Assembly: GCA_903834135.1 (NCBI GenBank)
Contig: CAILHZ010000016.1
Span: 397,001-461,000 of the forward strand
Reading direction: 5' to 3'
From: an uncultured Opitutia bacterium
GTDB lineage: Bacteria; Verrucomicrobiota; Verrucomicrobiia; Opitutales; Opitutaceae
Length of the DNA stretch: 64,000 nt
Shown: in pieces, positions 61,824 through 64,000 of the stretch
How the letters are laid out: the number at the start of each line of letters is the position of its first letter
How positions within the stretch are numbered: the stretch's first letter is position 1
Program-made: the position numbers and the translations under genes
The notes under the pieces: generated by a model
Told to the model about the DNA's origin: nothing
The model's database searches: none
The model's input: the letters and a program-made list of their open reading frames with translations, nothing else

Positions 61824-63020
61824 TTACATAACAATCTCTCTTGGAGCATCTTGCGTAATATACTCAGGATCTTTTATGTTACTAGCTGACTGTTTTAACG
61901 GATATTTGAAGGTTTTGCCTTCATAATTTTTGAAAATAATCTCCTCGTCTGTGATCGATTCTACGAAGTCTGGATTCATAGGCACTTTGCCCCCACCTCC
62001 TGGGGCATCGATAACATACTGAGGTATTGCGTAGCCTGTGGTATGTCCGCGCAAAGCTCGTATAATTTCTAAGCCTTTACGAACATCTACTTTAAAGTGA
62101 CTACCTCCTGTAATCAAATCCATCTGATACAAATAATAAGGTCTCACACGCATTCTTAATAAACGGTGAACGAGTGCTTTCATAATCTCGGCATCATCAT
62201 TTACTCCGCGAAGCAGAACACTCTGATTACCAAGAGGCACACCTGCAAAGGCAAGCCTCTCGCAAGCTGCTTTTAATTCAGCAGTACATTCTTTTGGATG
62301 ATTCACATGGATACTCATCCAAATTGGTCCGTACTTCTTAAAAATATCTGTAAGTTCAGGAGTAATACGCTGAGGTAAAAAAACAGGAATGCGCGAACCA
62401 ATGCGTATAAATTCTACATGTGGAATTGCACGCAAACGACTTAACAGATGCTCTATTTTTTTATCTGAAAGTAGTAGCGGATCTCCTCCTGAAAGCAGCA
62501 CATCTCTAATTTCTGGATGAGCTTCTATGTAGCGAAGTCCCTGCTCATATTCGGGATGAAAATTATAATCCTGCGCGTTGGAAACAAGCCGACTGCGTGT
62601 GCAATAACGACAATAAGCTGCGCACCTATCGGTGACTAAAAATAAAACACGGTCGGGATATCGATGCACTAAGCCAGGAACTGGTGAATGCTCATCTTCT
62701 CCAAGAGAGTCGAGCTGCTCACCTTCGCTGATTAACATTTCATCCGAACGTGGAATCATCTGACGCCGAATAGGACAGTCAGGATTATTGCGATCGATAA
62801 GATTGAAAAAATAAGGGGTTATCGAAAGCGCCAGCTTTGTATTTGCGTAAGCACAGCCTTCTTTTTCCTCAGGCGTTAAAGTCATGTACTGCTCAAGCTG
62901 ATCAGCAGAGGTAAGCCTATTTTTAAGCTGCCATGTCCAGCTGTTCCAGTCCGCGGCTGGCACGTGCTGCCAAAGGCCCTGGCCTTCAAACCAATGAGTG
63001 CGGTCTTCAGTATAGGACAT
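61824..63020 (-). CDS. kamA: KamA family radical SAM protein (lysine 2,3-aminomutase-like); ATG start preferred over upstream TTG
   Basis: CAAYCRYCTRSRLV CxxxCxxC; DVLLSGGDPLLLSD; YYLYQMDLITGGSHFK. Confidence 0.92.
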   Translation of the reverse strand: MSYTEDRTHWFEGQGLWQHVPAADWNSWTWQLKNRLTSADQLEQYMTLTPEEKEGCAYANTKLALSITPYFFNLIDRNNPDCPIRRQMIPRSDEMLISEGEQLDSLGEDEHSPVPGLVHRYPDRVLFLVTDRCAAYCRYCTRSRLVSNAQDYNFHPEYEQGLRYIEAHPEIRDVLLSGGDPLLLSDKKIEHLLSRLRAIPHVEFIRIGSRIPVFLPQRITPELTDIFKKYGPIWMSIHVNHPKECTAELKAACERLAFAGVPLGNQSVLLRGVNDDAEIMKALVHRLLRMRVRPYYLYQMDLITGGSHFKVDVRKGLEIIRALRGHTTGYAIPQYVIDAPGGGGKVPMNPDFVESITDEEIIFKNYEGKTFKYPLKQSASNIKDPEYITQDAPREIVM

Positions 63021-63207
63021 GGAAAACGCCTTAATATTCGCGGTATACGTCAATCTGTCAAATAGACACTTATAATCAATTTATAATCAATGATTTACAA
63101 TTTTTCTATAGGAAGCTCCTTTAAAGGACTTAAAAAAGGCATCTATTTAACAATTTTCCATAAAAACCCTTGGCATATGTGTACCTGAACTGTTTCGTAA
63201 TTCTTTA

Positions 63208-64000
63208 ATGTCTGCATTCAAGCCCGCACTCCTAGCACTCGAAGATGGTAGTATTTTTAGAGGCCGTGCTTTTGGCGCTGACACGACCATTTCGGGTGAA
63301 TGCGTGTTCAATACGTCCATGACTGGTTATCAAGAAATTATAACCGACCCGTCTTACTACGGACAAATTGTGACGATGACAGCCGTTCAGATCGGCAATA
63401 CGGGCATTAATGCAGAAGATGCTGAAGCACTAGCACCTAAAGCAAGTGGACTCGTTGTTCGAGAACTCTCACCTATTGTGAGCAATTGGAGATCAACTAT
63501 TTCGTTAGGTGACTATCTGAGTGAAAATGGAATTCCTGGTATTAGTGAAATAGACACCCGCGCATTAACCAAAAAGCTAAGAGTCGATGGTGCAATGAAG
63601 TCATGTCTAACTACACTCGAACTTAGCGATAAAGATGCGGTGCGGTTAGCAAAAGAATGGCGTGATATGTCTGGCAGCGATTACGTCAAAGACGTTACCT
63701 GCAAAGCTCCCTATGTATGGCGTTTGGATGATCCAAAAAATCACAATCCAGCCTATGTTCCTTTCCGTACAACCTTAGGCATCACTCAGCCTCCAGCAAT
63801 TAAGTACCGCGTTGCTGCATTCGACTACGGTGCTAAGCACTCAATTTATCGTAAACTTGTACGTCATGGTTTTGAAGTTTTAGTATTCCCAGCAACAGCT
63901 ACTGCAGAAGAAGTAAAAGAGCATAAACCAGATGCTGTATTTCTTTCCAACGGTCCTGGAGATCCAGCAGCTCTAGCCTATATACATAAAACAGTTACAG
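63208..64000 (+). CDS. carA: Carbamoyl-phosphate synthase small subunit (3' truncated by window edge)
   Basis: LALEDGSIFRGRAFGADTTISGECVFNTSMTGYQEIITDPSYYGQIV; PGISEIDTRALTKKLR; FLSNGPGDP. Confidence 0.97.
   Translation, partial: MSAFKPALLALEDGSIFRGRAFGADTTISGECVFNTSMTGYQEIITDPSYYGQIVTMTAVQIGNTGINAEDAEALAPKASGLVVRELSPIVSNWRSTISLGDYLSENGIPGISEIDTRALTKKLRVDGAMKSCLTTLELSDKDAVRLAKEWRDMSGSDYVKDVTCKAPYVWRLDDPKNHNPAYVPFRTTLGITQPPAIKYRVAAFDYGAKHSIYRKLVRHGFEVLVFPATATAEEVKEHKPDAVFLSNGPGDPAALAYIHKTVT

Overview
Chromosomal window from an AT-leaning Gram-negative bacterium; the gene content (long-form IspG, RhaEW, YXWGXW lipoprotein, lut/OPT cluster) suggests Verrucomicrobiota/Opitutae, but this is inference. 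Most of it is housekeeping or metabolic: cdsA(partial)-ispC-rseP-ispG, a candidate oriC next to dnaA, ligA, msrPQ, tRNA-Pro(GGG), a BtuFCD-type ABC importer, mntH, recD2-like, an Mla system, dapL, rhamnose/lactate catabolism (rhaEW, rhaB, lutABC with an OPT transporter), tandem M13 peptidases, hrpA, gcvP, nth, rpsB-tsf, kamA and carA (partial). The outstanding region is about 13.8-23.3 kb. It is a compact, AT-rich gene island carrying inner-membrane parts of a conjugation-type T4SS (VirB2-, VirB3-, VirB4-, TrbJ/VirB5- and TrbL/VirB6-like proteins plus a small lipoprotein). These run straight into T2SS/type-IV-pilus parts (a GspC/PilP-like protein, a GspF/PilC protein and a prepilin-like protein). 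No relaxase, coupling protein, VirB8/9/10/11, secretin or assembly ATPase is visible in the window. Two sites in the island share a 15-nt promoter-like motif next to inverted repeats, at a spacing that suggests leaderless transcripts. All functional calls come from reading translations and motifs by eye; no database search was run.
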